64,000 bases of DNA. It comes from Candidatus Pseudomonas phytovorans (GTDB lineage Bacteria; Pseudomonadota; Gammaproteobacteria; Pseudomonadales; Pseudomonadaceae). Position 1 is the first letter of the stretch; every line of letters starts with the position of its first letter. Position numbers and translations under genes: made by a program. This document shows, piece after piece, positions 51,976 through 60,556 of the stretch. The notes under the pieces are model-generated. The model did not search any database, was not told the origin of the DNA, and saw only the letters and a program-made list of their open reading frames with translations. The stretch covers positions 1,772,001-1,836,000 of the forward strand of contig CP119325.1 in NCBI GenBank assembly GCA_029202525.1, given 5' to 3'.

Positions 51976-53316
51976 TCAAACGTTGAAGTGGTCTGCCAGC
52001 GCGTCGGAAAAGTGCGTGCAATTAATACGCGCATAGCGTCGATAGTCACGGGTGACCGCGAACGCAGAGCCGGGCATCAGCAGGATCTTGTGCTGCTCCA
52101 GTTTGCGTACCAGAGGCTGCAGGTCTGGCAGGTCTGGGTGATAGACCCACAGGAACATGCCCCCTTGCGGCGCGATCTCGAACTGCCAGCCGCGGTCGAG
52201 CAATAAACGTTGGGTCTGGACTTGCTGCCTGATCAGGCGCTGCTGCACATCCTTCATGTGCCGGGCATAGGTGCCGTCCGACAATATGGTGTTGACGAAA
52301 CGCTCGCAAAACGCTGGCACGGCAACGCAGGTCAGCAGTTTCAGGCGGGTCAGCGGCTCTATCAGGTCTTGCGAGCAAGCGATGAAGCCCACGCGCAATG
52401 AGGCCGACAGGCATTTGGAGAAACTGCCGATGTAGATGACCCGGTCCAGGTTGTCCAGCTCGGCGAACGTCTGGCGCACGGCGGGGCTGAAGTCGCCATA
52501 CACGTCATCTTCGACCACAAAGAACTCGTGCTCCACCGCCAGGCGCAGCACGCTGAACGCGTTGTGCGGGCTGATGTTGCTGCCGGTCGGGTTGTGAAAG
52601 GTGCTGTTGCAGAAGAACGCCTTGACCTTGTGGCTGGCCAGGTAGCTGCGCATTTCTTCCACGTCCGGCCCGTCCTGGGTCCGGCGAATGCCGACGACGT
52701 GTCCACCCGCCAGCTGGATCAGCTTGATCAGGTTGCCGTTGCCCGGTTCGTCGACGAAAACGTGATCGCCTGGCTTGATCAGCAGCCGGGCAACCAGGTC
52801 CAGGCCTTGCGTGGCGCCCAGTGTGGTCAGCAACTGGTTGGGGCGGGCTTCGACACGTGTCAGCCGTTTCATGTGGACACACAGCTGTTTGCGCATGGGC
52901 AGGTAACCCTGGATGTCGCCGTACTCTGCCAGCGAACTTTGCTCCAGCCGCGCCGTGCGCCTGATCGCCTTGGCCAGCAGCTCGGTGTCGCGCCATGCCG
53001 GGGGCAGCCAGCCGCTGCCCAGTTTGGTGTAGTGCTGGCCGCCCTGCAGCAGGCGGAACAGTGGGTCGCCGGCCATGCACTCGGGTTCGTGAATCACGCT
53101 GGTCTGCCGGGTGCGGTTTGCGACGAAGTAGCCCCGGCCGGGTGAGGCCGTCAGCACACCTTCGCTGACCAGCTGGGCATAGGCCGATACAACGTCGTGG
53201 TAGCTGAAGTCGACGGCGGCCGTCAGTTTGCGAATGGAGGGCATGCGCTGCCCTGGCAACCACTCGCCTGCATCCAGGCGCTGTTTCAACAAGTGATGAA
53301 GGCTGCAGGGGTTCAT
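51976..53316 (-). CDS. MocR-type regulator (GntR domain + aminotransferase domain)
   Basis: 446 residues. An N-terminal GntR winged helix (QRMPSIRKLTAAVDFSYHDV) is joined to a fold-type I aminotransferase domain. PLP should bind Lys in GSFSKCLSASLR, with NSTFHNPTG and VEDDVYGDF as further PLP motifs. MocR proteins sense amino-acid or vitamin B6 ligands and regulate the neighbouring gene. It is divergent from the SAT-AlaX-MFS-PLP operon, with a perfect palindrome in between, so it most likely controls that operon. Confidence 0.9.
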   Translation of the reverse strand: MNPCSLHHLLKQRLDAGEWLPGQRMPSIRKLTAAVDFSYHDVVSAYAQLVSEGVLTASPGRGYFVANRTRQTSVIHEPECMAGDPLFRLLQGGQHYTKLGSGWLPPAWRDTELLAKAIRRTARLEQSSLAEYGDIQGYLPMRKQLCVHMKRLTRVEARPNQLLTTLGATQGLDLVARLLIKPGDHVFVDEPGNGNLIKLIQLAGGHVVGIRRTQDGPDVEEMRSYLASHKVKAFFCNSTFHNPTGSNISPHNAFSVLRLAVEHEFFVVEDDVYGDFSPAVRQTFAELDNLDRVIYIGSFSKCLSASLRVGFIACSQDLIEPLTRLKLLTCVAVPAFCERFVNTILSDGTYARHMKDVQQRLIRQQVQTQRLLLDRGWQFEIAPQGGMFLWVYHPDLPDLQPLVRKLEQHKILLMPGSAFAVTRDYRRYARINCTHFSDALADHFNV

Positions 53317-53327
53317 GGCAGGTCCGA

Positions 53328-53355
53328 AACTGTTAGAAAAAAAAGCCTAACAGTT
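53328..53355. promoter_or_regulatory. palindrome in the MocR/SAT divergent region
   Basis: AACTGTTAG-N10-CTAACAGTT is a perfect nine-base inverted repeat. It ends 12 bases from the MocR start codon and lies just before the SAT gene's leader. It is the best candidate operator for the MocR-type regulator. Confidence 0.6.
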
Positions 53356-53488
53356 AACGGAAATGCTTGTCGACTGTTCGTTTGCAAATGGCCAGTACCT
53401 GCCACTATCCCCTTGTCGGAACTTTCGGCTGCCAGCCAAGGCGGCACTTTTAGCGTCTGTGCACACCAGACAACTGGATATCAAGCCC

Positions 53489-54202
53489 ATGCAAACTATG
53501 GACATGCAATCAGCCGTGATTGCCAGGCTCCCTTTGCCTGATGAACCGGCATCATTCAAAGTTGTAAAGAATCTTGTGACCTCGGCGTTGTTGGAGTGCT
53601 GCTCAATCGACGAGTTCGAAGCGCTGCAAGAAACACGGATTATTGAAAGTGTTTCAGAGCAGGCCCATGCCGACTTGCAGGCCTTCGCCCGGAAAGATCC
53701 AGCGGCCGGTTGCGATCTGGTATTCATTGCAAAGACCTACACTTCTTATTCTGCAGTTTTGCATTATCGACTTGCCCATTGGATCTACAGCAATACGGCT
53801 TCTAGCTATGGCGCCGGCGGCCAATGCCTGGCCGCCATGATCTCCCGGCGCGGAAAAATGCTTTCGGGGGCGGAGATCCATTTCCGCAGCCGTATCGGTG
53901 CGCGCTTCATCATCGACCATGGTATGGGCACCGTCATTGGCGAAACATCGACCATTGGTGACGATTGCTACGTGCTTGGCGGCGTAACGCTGGGCGCTCG
54001 CGGCATCAGTGACAACCCTTCGAGCGCCAGGCACCCGACTTTGGGCAATCGGGTACAGATCGGCGCATTCGCCAGTGTGCTGGGCGCCATCCACGTCGGC
54101 GACGGCGCATTTATCGGGCCGGGCTGCATTATTACCAAAGACGTGCCTGCCGCCGCCCGGGTACAGGTAAAAACATCATTGCAGGTGGTACTTGAATCAT
54201 GA
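53489..54202 (+). CDS. serine O-acetyltransferase (CysE)-like protein
   Basis: About 237 residues. An N-terminal helical part (YSAVLHYRLAHWIYSN) leads into left-handed beta-helix hexapeptide repeats (IDHGMGTVIGETSTIGDDCY). The catalytic His of CysE (VDIHPAA) aligns with AEIHFRS, and DHGMG is kept. It should acetylate serine or a similar amino acid. The C-terminal tail after the helix is short. It is the first gene of a four-gene overlapping operon and probably not the housekeeping CysE. The start is uncertain (53498 and 53363 are possible). Confidence 0.8.
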   Translation: MQTMDMQSAVIARLPLPDEPASFKVVKNLVTSALLECCSIDEFEALQETRIIESVSEQAHADLQAFARKDPAAGCDLVFIAKTYTSYSAVLHYRLAHWIYSNTASSYGAGGQCLAAMISRRGKMLSGAEIHFRSRIGARFIIDHGMGTVIGETSTIGDDCYVLGGVTLGARGISDNPSSARHPTLGNRVQIGAFASVLGAIHVGDGAFIGPGCIITKDVPAAARVQVKTSLQVVLES

Positions 54203-54987
54203 ACGCTCTGAACTATGAAGTATTACGCAATACCGAGAAACTGTATTACAAGGACCAACACCTGGCGGGTGCGAATACTCAAGTAACGCGGGTGCACAGT
54301 GACGGTATCGAATTGCAAAGTACTGTGGCCTACCCCGAAGGCGGCGGCCAGGAGGCGGACTTCGGCACGATTGAACTCCCGATAGGCACTGTGCGCTTTG
54401 TCTGGGTTAAAAAACTTTACGGCAGCCCTATTCGGCTGGAGGGTTTCAAAGGCGGAAAACTGGGCGGCATCATTATTCACAGCCTGCACCCTGATGACCT
54501 GCACCTGCTGGATGAGGTCACCGTTGGCATGCCGGCGCGCGTCAGCATTGATATTGAACGGCGCGAACGGTTGACCCTGTCTCACAGTGCCAGCCACTTC
54601 CTGTACGCCGCCGCCATCAGCCTGCGTGAAGAATTGCAACAGTGGACCATCGGCTGCCATATCAAGGAAGACTCGGCGCGTTTCGATTTTCTGGTCGAAG
54701 ACGCCTTCACTGCCGAGGACGTGGTTGAGATAGAACGGCGTGCAAACGAGCTGATCGCCTGCGATGCGCCCATCGAACACTACGCGGTGCAGGGCCTGGA
54801 AGACGCGCGCTTGTGGACCTACAACGGCATCGAAATCCCGTGTGGCGGCACACACCTTGAGTCGCCTCGGCGCATCGGGCATGTGTCCGTGCGCCGCAAA
54901 CGCCTGGGCAAAGGCAAAGAGCGGCTGATCTGCATATTCCCCGATGCCGAAATCGATGTGTCCACCTATCACGAGCCTGCGCTATGA
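54199..54987 (+). CDS. AlaX-like trans-editing aminoacyl-tRNA hydrolase
   Basis: 262 residues. The AlaRS editing-domain motifs are complete: YPEGGGQ (45-51), HSASH (129-133) and CGGTH (215-219); His129, His133, Cys215 and His219 should bind zinc. AlaX proteins remove wrongly attached amino acids from tRNA(Ala) or tRNA(Thr). It overlaps SAT and the MFS gene by four bases each. In this operon it probably acts as a self-protection factor against a toxic amino acid, which is inference. Confidence 0.85.
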   Translation: MNALNYEVLRNTEKLYYKDQHLAGANTQVTRVHSDGIELQSTVAYPEGGGQEADFGTIELPIGTVRFVWVKKLYGSPIRLEGFKGGKLGGIIIHSLHPDDLHLLDEVTVGMPARVSIDIERRERLTLSHSASHFLYAAAISLREELQQWTIGCHIKEDSARFDFLVEDAFTAEDVVEIERRANELIACDAPIEHYAVQGLEDARLWTYNGIEIPCGGTHLESPRRIGHVSVRRKRLGKGKERLICIFPDAEIDVSTYHEPAL

Positions 54988-56195
54988 ACAGCACACTCCC
55001 GCGGCGTACCTACCTGTACTTCACCGCCCAGTCGATCAACCTGACGACCGCTGTCATGTCCGTGACCATGGCCGCCATCGTCGGTGCGGCATTGGCGCCG
55101 GCTGCTGCGTGGTCCACCGTGCCATACGGGTTCCAGTTTCTCTGCCTGATGCTGGCTACGTACCCGGTCTCCAGGTTGATGAGCCGTATCGGTCGCAAGA
55201 AGGCCTTCATGCTGGGGTCGATCCCCTTGGCGGCTTCTGGTATCAGCGGTTATCTGGCGGTGGAGTACCAGCATTTCCAGCTACTGGTACTGAGCCATTC
55301 GGCGTTGGGCGTTTACATCGCATTCGCCAACTTCAACCGCTTCGCGGCAACTGACAACCTGGCCCAGAGCCTCAAGCCCAAAGCCCTTTCACTGGTTGTG
55401 GCCGGGGGCGTGATTGCCGCCGTGGTGGGGCCGACACTGACCGAATGGCTCAGGGACGTTGGCGGCTACCCGCTGTTTTCGCTGTGTTATGCCTCGTTTG
55501 TTGGCCTGGCGGTGTTGTCGCTGTTGATTGCTGTTTGCCTGCCCAACGATACCGGCATCGCCAGCGCCAGCCAGCAAGCGGAAAAATCCGCCACGCTGCG
55601 CGCCGAGCCGTTCAGCCCGTCCGTGAAAGTGGCCATGGCTGTTGCGGCGCTGAGCTACGGGATCATGAACCTGCTCATGATTCAGGCATCGATGCACATG
55701 AAGCACATGCATGAGGACTTTTCGGACGTTCGCCTGGCAATCCAGTGGCATGTGGTTGCCATGTTTGCACCGTCATTTTTCACCGGCGCAATCATCCAGA
55801 AGCTGGGCATCAAGACCACCATCTGTGCCGGGCTGGCCCTGTTGATCGGTTGCTCGGCGCTGAATATCTGGTCGCACAGCTACGCCATGATGACCCTGGC
55901 GCTGATTGCCCTCGGGCTGGGCTGGAACCTGACGTATGTCGGCGGCGGAGCATTGCTGGCCCAGGCGCTGCAGAACAGCCCGGCAGCGATGCAGATGCAG
56001 GGCAAGAACGACCTGGCCATTGCCATTCTGGCAACCGTCGGTGCGTTCAGCCCATCGCTGTTGCTGAGTACGGTTGGCTGGGATGGCACCAATGCCATCT
56101 GCATGGCCCTGTGCATCGGTTTGCTCTTCGCCACGGCTGGCCTGCTGCAGAACAAGGCCTGCCTGCATACTTCAATGGAAGGTAGCCGCAAATGA
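54984..56195 (+). CDS. MFS transporter
   Basis: 403 residues with twelve predicted membrane helices. The loop between helices 2 and 3 has the MFS motif SRLMSRIGRKKAFM. It resembles drug or amino-acid efflux carriers more than sugar importers. Overlap with AlaX (upstream) and the PLP enzyme (downstream) by ATGA implies joint production, so export or import of the pathway's product is likely. Confidence 0.85.
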   Translation: MNSTLPRRTYLYFTAQSINLTTAVMSVTMAAIVGAALAPAAAWSTVPYGFQFLCLMLATYPVSRLMSRIGRKKAFMLGSIPLAASGISGYLAVEYQHFQLLVLSHSALGVYIAFANFNRFAATDNLAQSLKPKALSLVVAGGVIAAVVGPTLTEWLRDVGGYPLFSLCYASFVGLAVLSLLIAVCLPNDTGIASASQQAEKSATLRAEPFSPSVKVAMAVAALSYGIMNLLMIQASMHMKHMHEDFSDVRLAIQWHVVAMFAPSFFTGAIIQKLGIKTTICAGLALLIGCSALNIWSHSYAMMTLALIALGLGWNLTYVGGGALLAQALQNSPAAMQMQGKNDLAIAILATVGAFSPSLLLSTVGWDGTNAICMALCIGLLFATAGLLQNKACLHTSMEGSRK

Positions 56196-57094
56196 GCGAG
56201 CTCATCAGCGTCAGCGAGCGCATCTATACCAAACTGGAAATGAACAACCCAGGCGGCAGCCACAAGTACCGGGCGGCCCGGCGCATCGTCGAACATGCCC
56301 TGCGCAATGGCGACATCATCCCGGGTGTGACCACGGTCATTGAAAAAACCGGTGGCAGTTTCGGTTTCGGTTTGCTGGCGGCCTGTCACAAGTACCAGGT
56401 TGCCGTCGAACTGGCGGTAGGGCTTGGCTTCAGCCAGACCAAACGGGATTTGCTGGAGTGTTTTGGTGCCAGGCTGATCGGCAAGGAGATGCTGGTTGCC
56501 GGTGCCACGCCCAAGGATGTCGTGATGCATCACCTGGAAAACCAGGCCGCGCTGGGCAAGTCCTACTTCTACACCGATCAATTCAATAACCCGGTGGGCA
56601 TTGAAGCCCATCGTTACCAGACGGCCAGCGAACTTGCCGTGCAATTGACCAACGTCGGGGCGGGGCGGGAAATCCTGTTTGTCGGCTGCGCCGGCACGGG
56701 TGCAAGCTTCACCGGTATCACCCTGGGGTTGAAGGATCACGGTTTCGAGGTGTCGACGGTGTTGGTCGACCCCAGCGGTTGTGATTCAAGGGCGGGCGTG
56801 TTCACGGACCATCGTTTTGAGGGCATGGCCGTGGGTGTTTGCCCGCCCTTCCTGGACTGGTCGCTGGTGGGCGAGCGGGCTCAGGTGCAGCATGCAGAAA
56901 TGCTGGCGGCACAGCGCTGGTTCTACATGCAAAGCGGCATTTTCGTGGGGAATACCGCCGCAGCCTGCCTCGCCGTTGCCCAGCGCATGGCCCAGCACCC
57001 GCGCTATGCGGCGACCACCCTGGTCACCATCGCCTATGACGCCGGCCTTTGGTACCAGGACTTGCTGGGGGCGACCCGGCGAAAGGCCGCCTAG
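56192..57094 (+). CDS. PLP-dependent enzyme, tryptophan synthase beta superfamily
   Basis: 300 residues, fold-type II like cysteine synthase. NPGGSHKYRAA carries the PLP Lys25. The phosphate-binding glycine loop is GCAGTGASFTG. The loop that in O-acetylserine sulfhydrylases reads TSGNTG is TGGSFG (53-58), so substrate choice should differ. With an O-acetylserine-forming enzyme in the same operon, a beta-replacement making an unusual alanine derivative is a reasonable guess, not shown. Confidence 0.82.
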   Translation: MSELISVSERIYTKLEMNNPGGSHKYRAARRIVEHALRNGDIIPGVTTVIEKTGGSFGFGLLAACHKYQVAVELAVGLGFSQTKRDLLECFGARLIGKEMLVAGATPKDVVMHHLENQAALGKSYFYTDQFNNPVGIEAHRYQTASELAVQLTNVGAGREILFVGCAGTGASFTGITLGLKDHGFEVSTVLVDPSGCDSRAGVFTDHRFEGMAVGVCPPFLDWSLVGERAQVQHAEMLAAQRWFYMQSGIFVGNTAAACLAVAQRMAQHPRYAATTLVTIAYDAGLWYQDLLGATRRKAA

Positions 57095-57124
57095 GCGAGC
57101 GCCCACAGCAGGTGCCTGATCAGG

Positions 57125-57328
57125 TCAGGCGCCGTGGCACTTCTTGAATTTCTTCTCGCTGCCGCAAGGGCAAGGGTCGTTACGGCCAACGTCCTTCAGG
57201 GCGTTGCGTACCGGCTCCTGGTGGCCGTGGTTGCAGTGCGGGCCGTGGACATGGCCATGATCGTGGTGGTGGTCATGATCATGGTCGTGGTTGCAGTCAG
57301 GGCCATGAACGTGGGGTTGTTGGGACAT
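57125..57328 (-). CDS. His-rich SEC-C motif protein
   Basis: 67 residues. A histidine/aspartate-rich stretch (HDHDHDHHHDHGHVHGPHC) is followed by the zinc-binding SEC-C motif CPCGSEKKFKKCHG at the C-terminus. Such small proteins probably bind metal; the role is unknown. A second SEC-C protein, YchJ, lies 0.5 kb upstream on the same strand. Confidence 0.8.
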   Translation of the reverse strand: MSQQPHVHGPDCNHDHDHDHHHDHGHVHGPHCNHGHQEPVRNALKDVGRNDPCPCGSEKKFKKCHGA

Positions 57329-57335
57329 TGCAGGG

Positions 57336-57821
57336 TTACTCCGGGATGTGATCGCCGGGGATTATCTCACCACTGCGCGATAAGTGCAGGTCCCGATGGA
57401 TGAGCAACCCGGTGGCCAGTTCGCCCTGCAGGGTGTAATGCAGTGGCTGCTTGCTTCTAAGCAGTTTGGCCAGTGGCTTGAGGTGCTGCCACAGGTTGGT
57501 TCGTGCAGTGATCTTGAAGGTGCGCCCGGCGTGCCCGCCCACGCTGCGCCATACACTGGCTTCATCCTGCACCAGCAGCAGGTCGTTGAGGCGTATTGCA
57601 TACGACAGGTTGCGGATGAACAGGCGGCTGTCATTGGGGTTGTCCACCCGCAGGTGCAGCACGAACTCCTGCTCCAGCAACCTGGCCTTGACCGTTTCGA
57701 CCTCGACCAGGTGCACTTGGGGTTCGCGCCAGTCGTCACCCCCCCAACTGGCACAGCCCGCCAGCAACGCCAGGCATGCCAGCAGTGTGCAGGGCAGCAG
57801 CAGACGGGCGCGGGCTATCAT
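57336..57821 (-). CDS. LEA14-like lipoprotein
   Basis: 161 residues with a lipoprotein signal (lipobox LLAGC) and a WHy/LEA type 2 domain (EFVLHLRVDNPNDSRLFIRN). Domains of this kind occur in desiccation-related proteins, but bacterial lipoprotein members have no settled function. Tightly packed between the His-rich SEC-C gene and ychJ on the same strand. Confidence 0.82.
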   Translation of the reverse strand: MIARARLLLPCTLLACLALLAGCASWGGDDWREPQVHLVEVETVKARLLEQEFVLHLRVDNPNDSRLFIRNLSYAIRLNDLLLVQDEASVWRSVGGHAGRTFKITARTNLWQHLKPLAKLLRSKQPLHYTLQGELATGLLIHRDLHLSRSGEIIPGDHIPE

Positions 57822-57823
57822 GC

Positions 57824-58300
57824 TCAGCTACCCACGTAGCTGGCGCAGCATTTCTTGAACTTCTGCCCGCTGGCGCAGGGGCAGGGGTCATTGCGCCCTG
57901 CCTTGAGCCCGACCGTAGGGTCGATGAAGTACCAGCGCCCGGCATGCTGGACGAACGCCGACCGTTCACGGTGCTGGTGGTCGCCACCCTGGTCGTGCCA
58001 GCGCGCGGTGAAGGTGACAAACCCGTGCTCTGGCTGGCCGCCCAGCACTTCGGCGCCTTCCACCTCCAGGCCCAGCCAGGTGCTTTGGGCGCTCCAGGCC
58101 GCCATGGCGGTCTGGTCCAGGTCGGCTTGCTGGGCCGGCAGGGTAGTGGCCACCAGGTAGTCGACCAGGCCCAGCACGTAGGCACTGTAGCGTGAGCGCA
58201 TCAGCGCCTGGGCATCAGGTGCCGGGGTACCGGCATGGTAGTGCCCGCAGCAGGCGTCGAGCAGGTTGCCACTGCCGCAAGGGCAGACCGAGACACTCAT
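57824..58300 (-). CDS. YchJ-family SEC-C protein
   Basis: 158 residues, about the usual length. SEC-C motifs are present at both ends: CPCGSGNLLDACCG near residue 6 and CPCASGQKFKKCC near the C-terminus, with an NTF2-like YchJ domain between. Likely metal binding; role unknown. The start at 58300 is the family start; ATGs at 58303 and 58309 are possible. Confidence 0.85.
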   Translation of the reverse strand: MSVSVCPCGSGNLLDACCGHYHAGTPAPDAQALMRSRYSAYVLGLVDYLVATTLPAQQADLDQTAMAAWSAQSTWLGLEVEGAEVLGGQPEHGFVTFTARWHDQGGDHQHRERSAFVQHAGRWYFIDPTVGLKAGRNDPCPCASGQKFKKCCASYVGS

Positions 58301-58302
58301 CA

Positions 58303-58797
58303 TCACCACCAGTACTTGCCAAAGTTTTCAGGGTTGGCCCAGAACCTGGCGTTGAGCCAGTCCGGGACCTGCTTGTAGTCATGTAGATCATAGGTGAACA
58401 GGCTCAATACCTGCTGGTCACGGCGGAATTTCTCGCTGGCCGACAGGGCCAGGGCAAAAAAATCGGTGTCTTGCCAGCCGCAGGCGGCCAGGTCGGCCAA
58501 CACCGCTACCCGGCTGGCATTGAGGTTGCGAATGCCGCCGAGCAGTTCGAGGCCGGTGCGCTTGGGCAGGTGTTCCAGGCAGTCCACCAGCACCGCCAGG
58601 TCAAAACGCTGGGCCGCCATTTCCGCGGGGAGCGGGCCCGGGGCAGCAGTGGCGATAGTCACCTGAGGGTGGGCCTGGGCGAAGGCGTCCAGCGCCGGAA
58701 AACGCGTGCCGACCAGCAGCAGGCGTTGCGGGGTGAAGCGTTCGAGCAGGGCCGCCAGAGCCTGCTGCGGGGTGCGTTGGGAAAAACCGTCGGTCAT
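58303..58797 (-). CDS. DUF6231-family protein
   Basis: 164 residues. The sequence VGTRFPALDAF, LAVLVDCLEHLPKRTG and the ending ENFGKYWW fit a small methyltransferase-like Rossmann fold typed as DUF6231 in pseudomonads. The SAM motif is not clear enough to claim catalysis. GAGGA precedes ATG 58797. Just upstream of ychJ. Confidence 0.75.
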   Translation of the reverse strand: MTDGFSQRTPQQALAALLERFTPQRLLLVGTRFPALDAFAQAHPQVTIATAAPGPLPAEMAAQRFDLAVLVDCLEHLPKRTGLELLGGIRNLNASRVAVLADLAACGWQDTDFFALALSASEKFRRDQQVLSLFTYDLHDYKQVPDWLNARFWANPENFGKYWW

Positions 58798-58956
58798 TGC
58801 CAGTCCTCGTTCAAGTCGTCCAAGACTAGCGGGCCGCAGCGTGCGGGCAAAGAGGCATGTGATCACGTCGTGGCTTATTGCTGGCAGGGTTGGAATGCGC
58901 GGTCTTTACTCCCAGAGATCGGCCTTATGCCGATTCCCCCTAGGAGAAGCAATGAA

Positions 58957-59649
58957 ATGAGCATAGTACGCACAGCGTTACCCCTGGTACTGCTCACCAG
59001 TGTGTTGACTGGTTGTGCAGGTTTGCAAAAAACCGACTGGCCGAAGTGTGCTGCCGTCGGGGGTGTAGGCGGCGCCGCGTTGGGCGCTATAGAAAGCTCC
59101 AGTTGGGCTGGCTGGGGTGCTTTGCTGGGCGGTGGCCTGGCGGCGGGCTATTGCTGGGCCCATGGCGATGGCGACGAGGATGGCGACGGCGTGCCAGACA
59201 GCCGTGACAAGTGCCCGGGTACCCCGCGTGGGGTGCAGGTCGATGCCAACGGATGCCCGCCTGAGCCGGTTGCCGTGGTCGAGGAAGTGGTGGTGCAGAA
59301 GGAAGAAGTCATCGTTATCCGCGACGTGCACTTCGAGTTCGATTCTGCCCGCCTGACTGCCCGTGACAAAGAGCGCCTCAATACCATTTCCACGCGCCTG
59401 AAGCAGGAAGCGCCATCCGCCCGCCTGAGCGTCAGCGGCCATACCGACAGCGTTGGCTCCGACAGCTACAACCAGAAACTGTCCGAGCGCCGCGCCCACT
59501 CGGTGACCGACTACCTGATCGAGAGCGGTGTACCACGCAGCAGCTTTGTGTCGGTGGTAGGTGCTGGTGAAACCCAGCCGGTGGCTGACAATGCCACGGC
59601 CGAAGGGCGTGCCATGAACCGTCGTACCGAAATCAAGATCCAGCGGTAG
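58957..59649 (+). CDS. OmpA-family lipoprotein 1
   Basis: 230 residues: lipobox LTGC, a glycine-zipper segment (GGVGGAALGAIESSSWAGW), a thrombospondin type 3-like calcium stretch (DGDEDGDGVPDSRDKCPGTP), and the OmpA peptidoglycan-binding domain (VSGHTDSVGSDSYNQKLSER). It anchors the outer membrane to the cell wall. It is followed by a close paralogue, suggesting a tandem duplication. AGGAG is ten bases upstream. Confidence 0.88.
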   Translation: MSIVRTALPLVLLTSVLTGCAGLQKTDWPKCAAVGGVGGAALGAIESSSWAGWGALLGGGLAAGYCWAHGDGDEDGDGVPDSRDKCPGTPRGVQVDANGCPPEPVAVVEEVVVQKEEVIVIRDVHFEFDSARLTARDKERLNTISTRLKQEAPSARLSVSGHTDSVGSDSYNQKLSERRAHSVTDYLIESGVPRSSFVSVVGAGETQPVADNATAEGRAMNRRTEIKIQR

Positions 59650-59737
59650 ACGGTGTGCGCCCGTGCCTTGAGCAGTGGCGCGGGCGCGTCTTCATGCCGG
59701 TCAGCCGTTCGTGGCCAATGACACAGGAGCATTCAGC

Positions 59738-60457
59738 ATGAGTGTGACGTCGAAGGCGGCATTGCCGCTGTTGGTGGCTGCCAGCCTGCTTGCGGGTTGT
59801 GCAACCCACAGCGATGGTAGCGCGCCGCTCAACCAAAGGACCTGGCCCATCTGCAGCCTGCTGGGCGGCCTGGCCGGTGGCGGCCTGGGCGCTATTGAAA
59901 ATTCTGCCTGGGCCGCAGGTGGCGGCGCCCTGGGCGCCATCGCCGGTGGGCTGATCTGCTACGCCCAGGATGGTGACGAAGATGGCGACGGTATTTTCGA
60001 CCGCCGCGATCACTGTCCCGATACTCCCGCCAACACTGCAGTCGACCACATGGGTTGCCCGCTGAAGGAGTATCCGGCCGCTGCGCCCGCCACCGCACCT
60101 GAGCCCTCGCCAGAGGTGATCATCCTCGACGACAACGGTGCGGTGATGTTTGCTTTCGACTCCGCCGACCTGACCCCGGCGGCGCAGCAACGGCTGCAAG
60201 GCCTGGTGGCGAAGCTCGACTCACCGACAATAGCCAAGGTGAGCGTGATCGGGCACACCGACAGCGTGGGTTCCGACAGCTACAACCAGGGGCTTTCCGA
60301 GCGCCGTGCCAGCAGCGTTGCCGAGTACCTGATCAGCCAGGGCCTGGAGCCGGGCAAGGTCACCAGCCAGGGCCGTGGCGAAAGCCAGCCCGTCACCGAC
60401 AACGAAACAGAGGAGGGCCGCGCGCGCAACCGACGGGTGGAGCTGCACCTCAACTGA
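59738..60457 (+). CDS. OmpA-family lipoprotein 2
   Basis: 239 residues: lipobox LAGC, glycine-zipper (GGLAGGGLGAIENSAWAAGG), the acidic repeat DGDEDGDGIFDRRDHCPDTP, a Pro/Ala linker, and the OmpA domain (VIGHTDSVGSDSYNQGLSER). It shares domain order with the previous gene and is 88 bases downstream. CAGGAG precedes the ATG. Confidence 0.88.
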   Translation: MSVTSKAALPLLVAASLLAGCATHSDGSAPLNQRTWPICSLLGGLAGGGLGAIENSAWAAGGGALGAIAGGLICYAQDGDEDGDGIFDRRDHCPDTPANTAVDHMGCPLKEYPAAAPATAPEPSPEVIILDDNGAVMFAFDSADLTPAAQQRLQGLVAKLDSPTIAKVSVIGHTDSVGSDSYNQGLSERRASSVAEYLISQGLEPGKVTSQGRGESQPVTDNETEEGRARNRRVELHLN

Positions 60458-60556
60458 GCGGTGCTGGCGCCTGCCTTGGCATTGCAGTTAATGTGGGGCG
60501 CACGGCCCGCTCGAACGGGTCGTCTCGACATAACAACAACCTGTAGGGGCGGGGGT

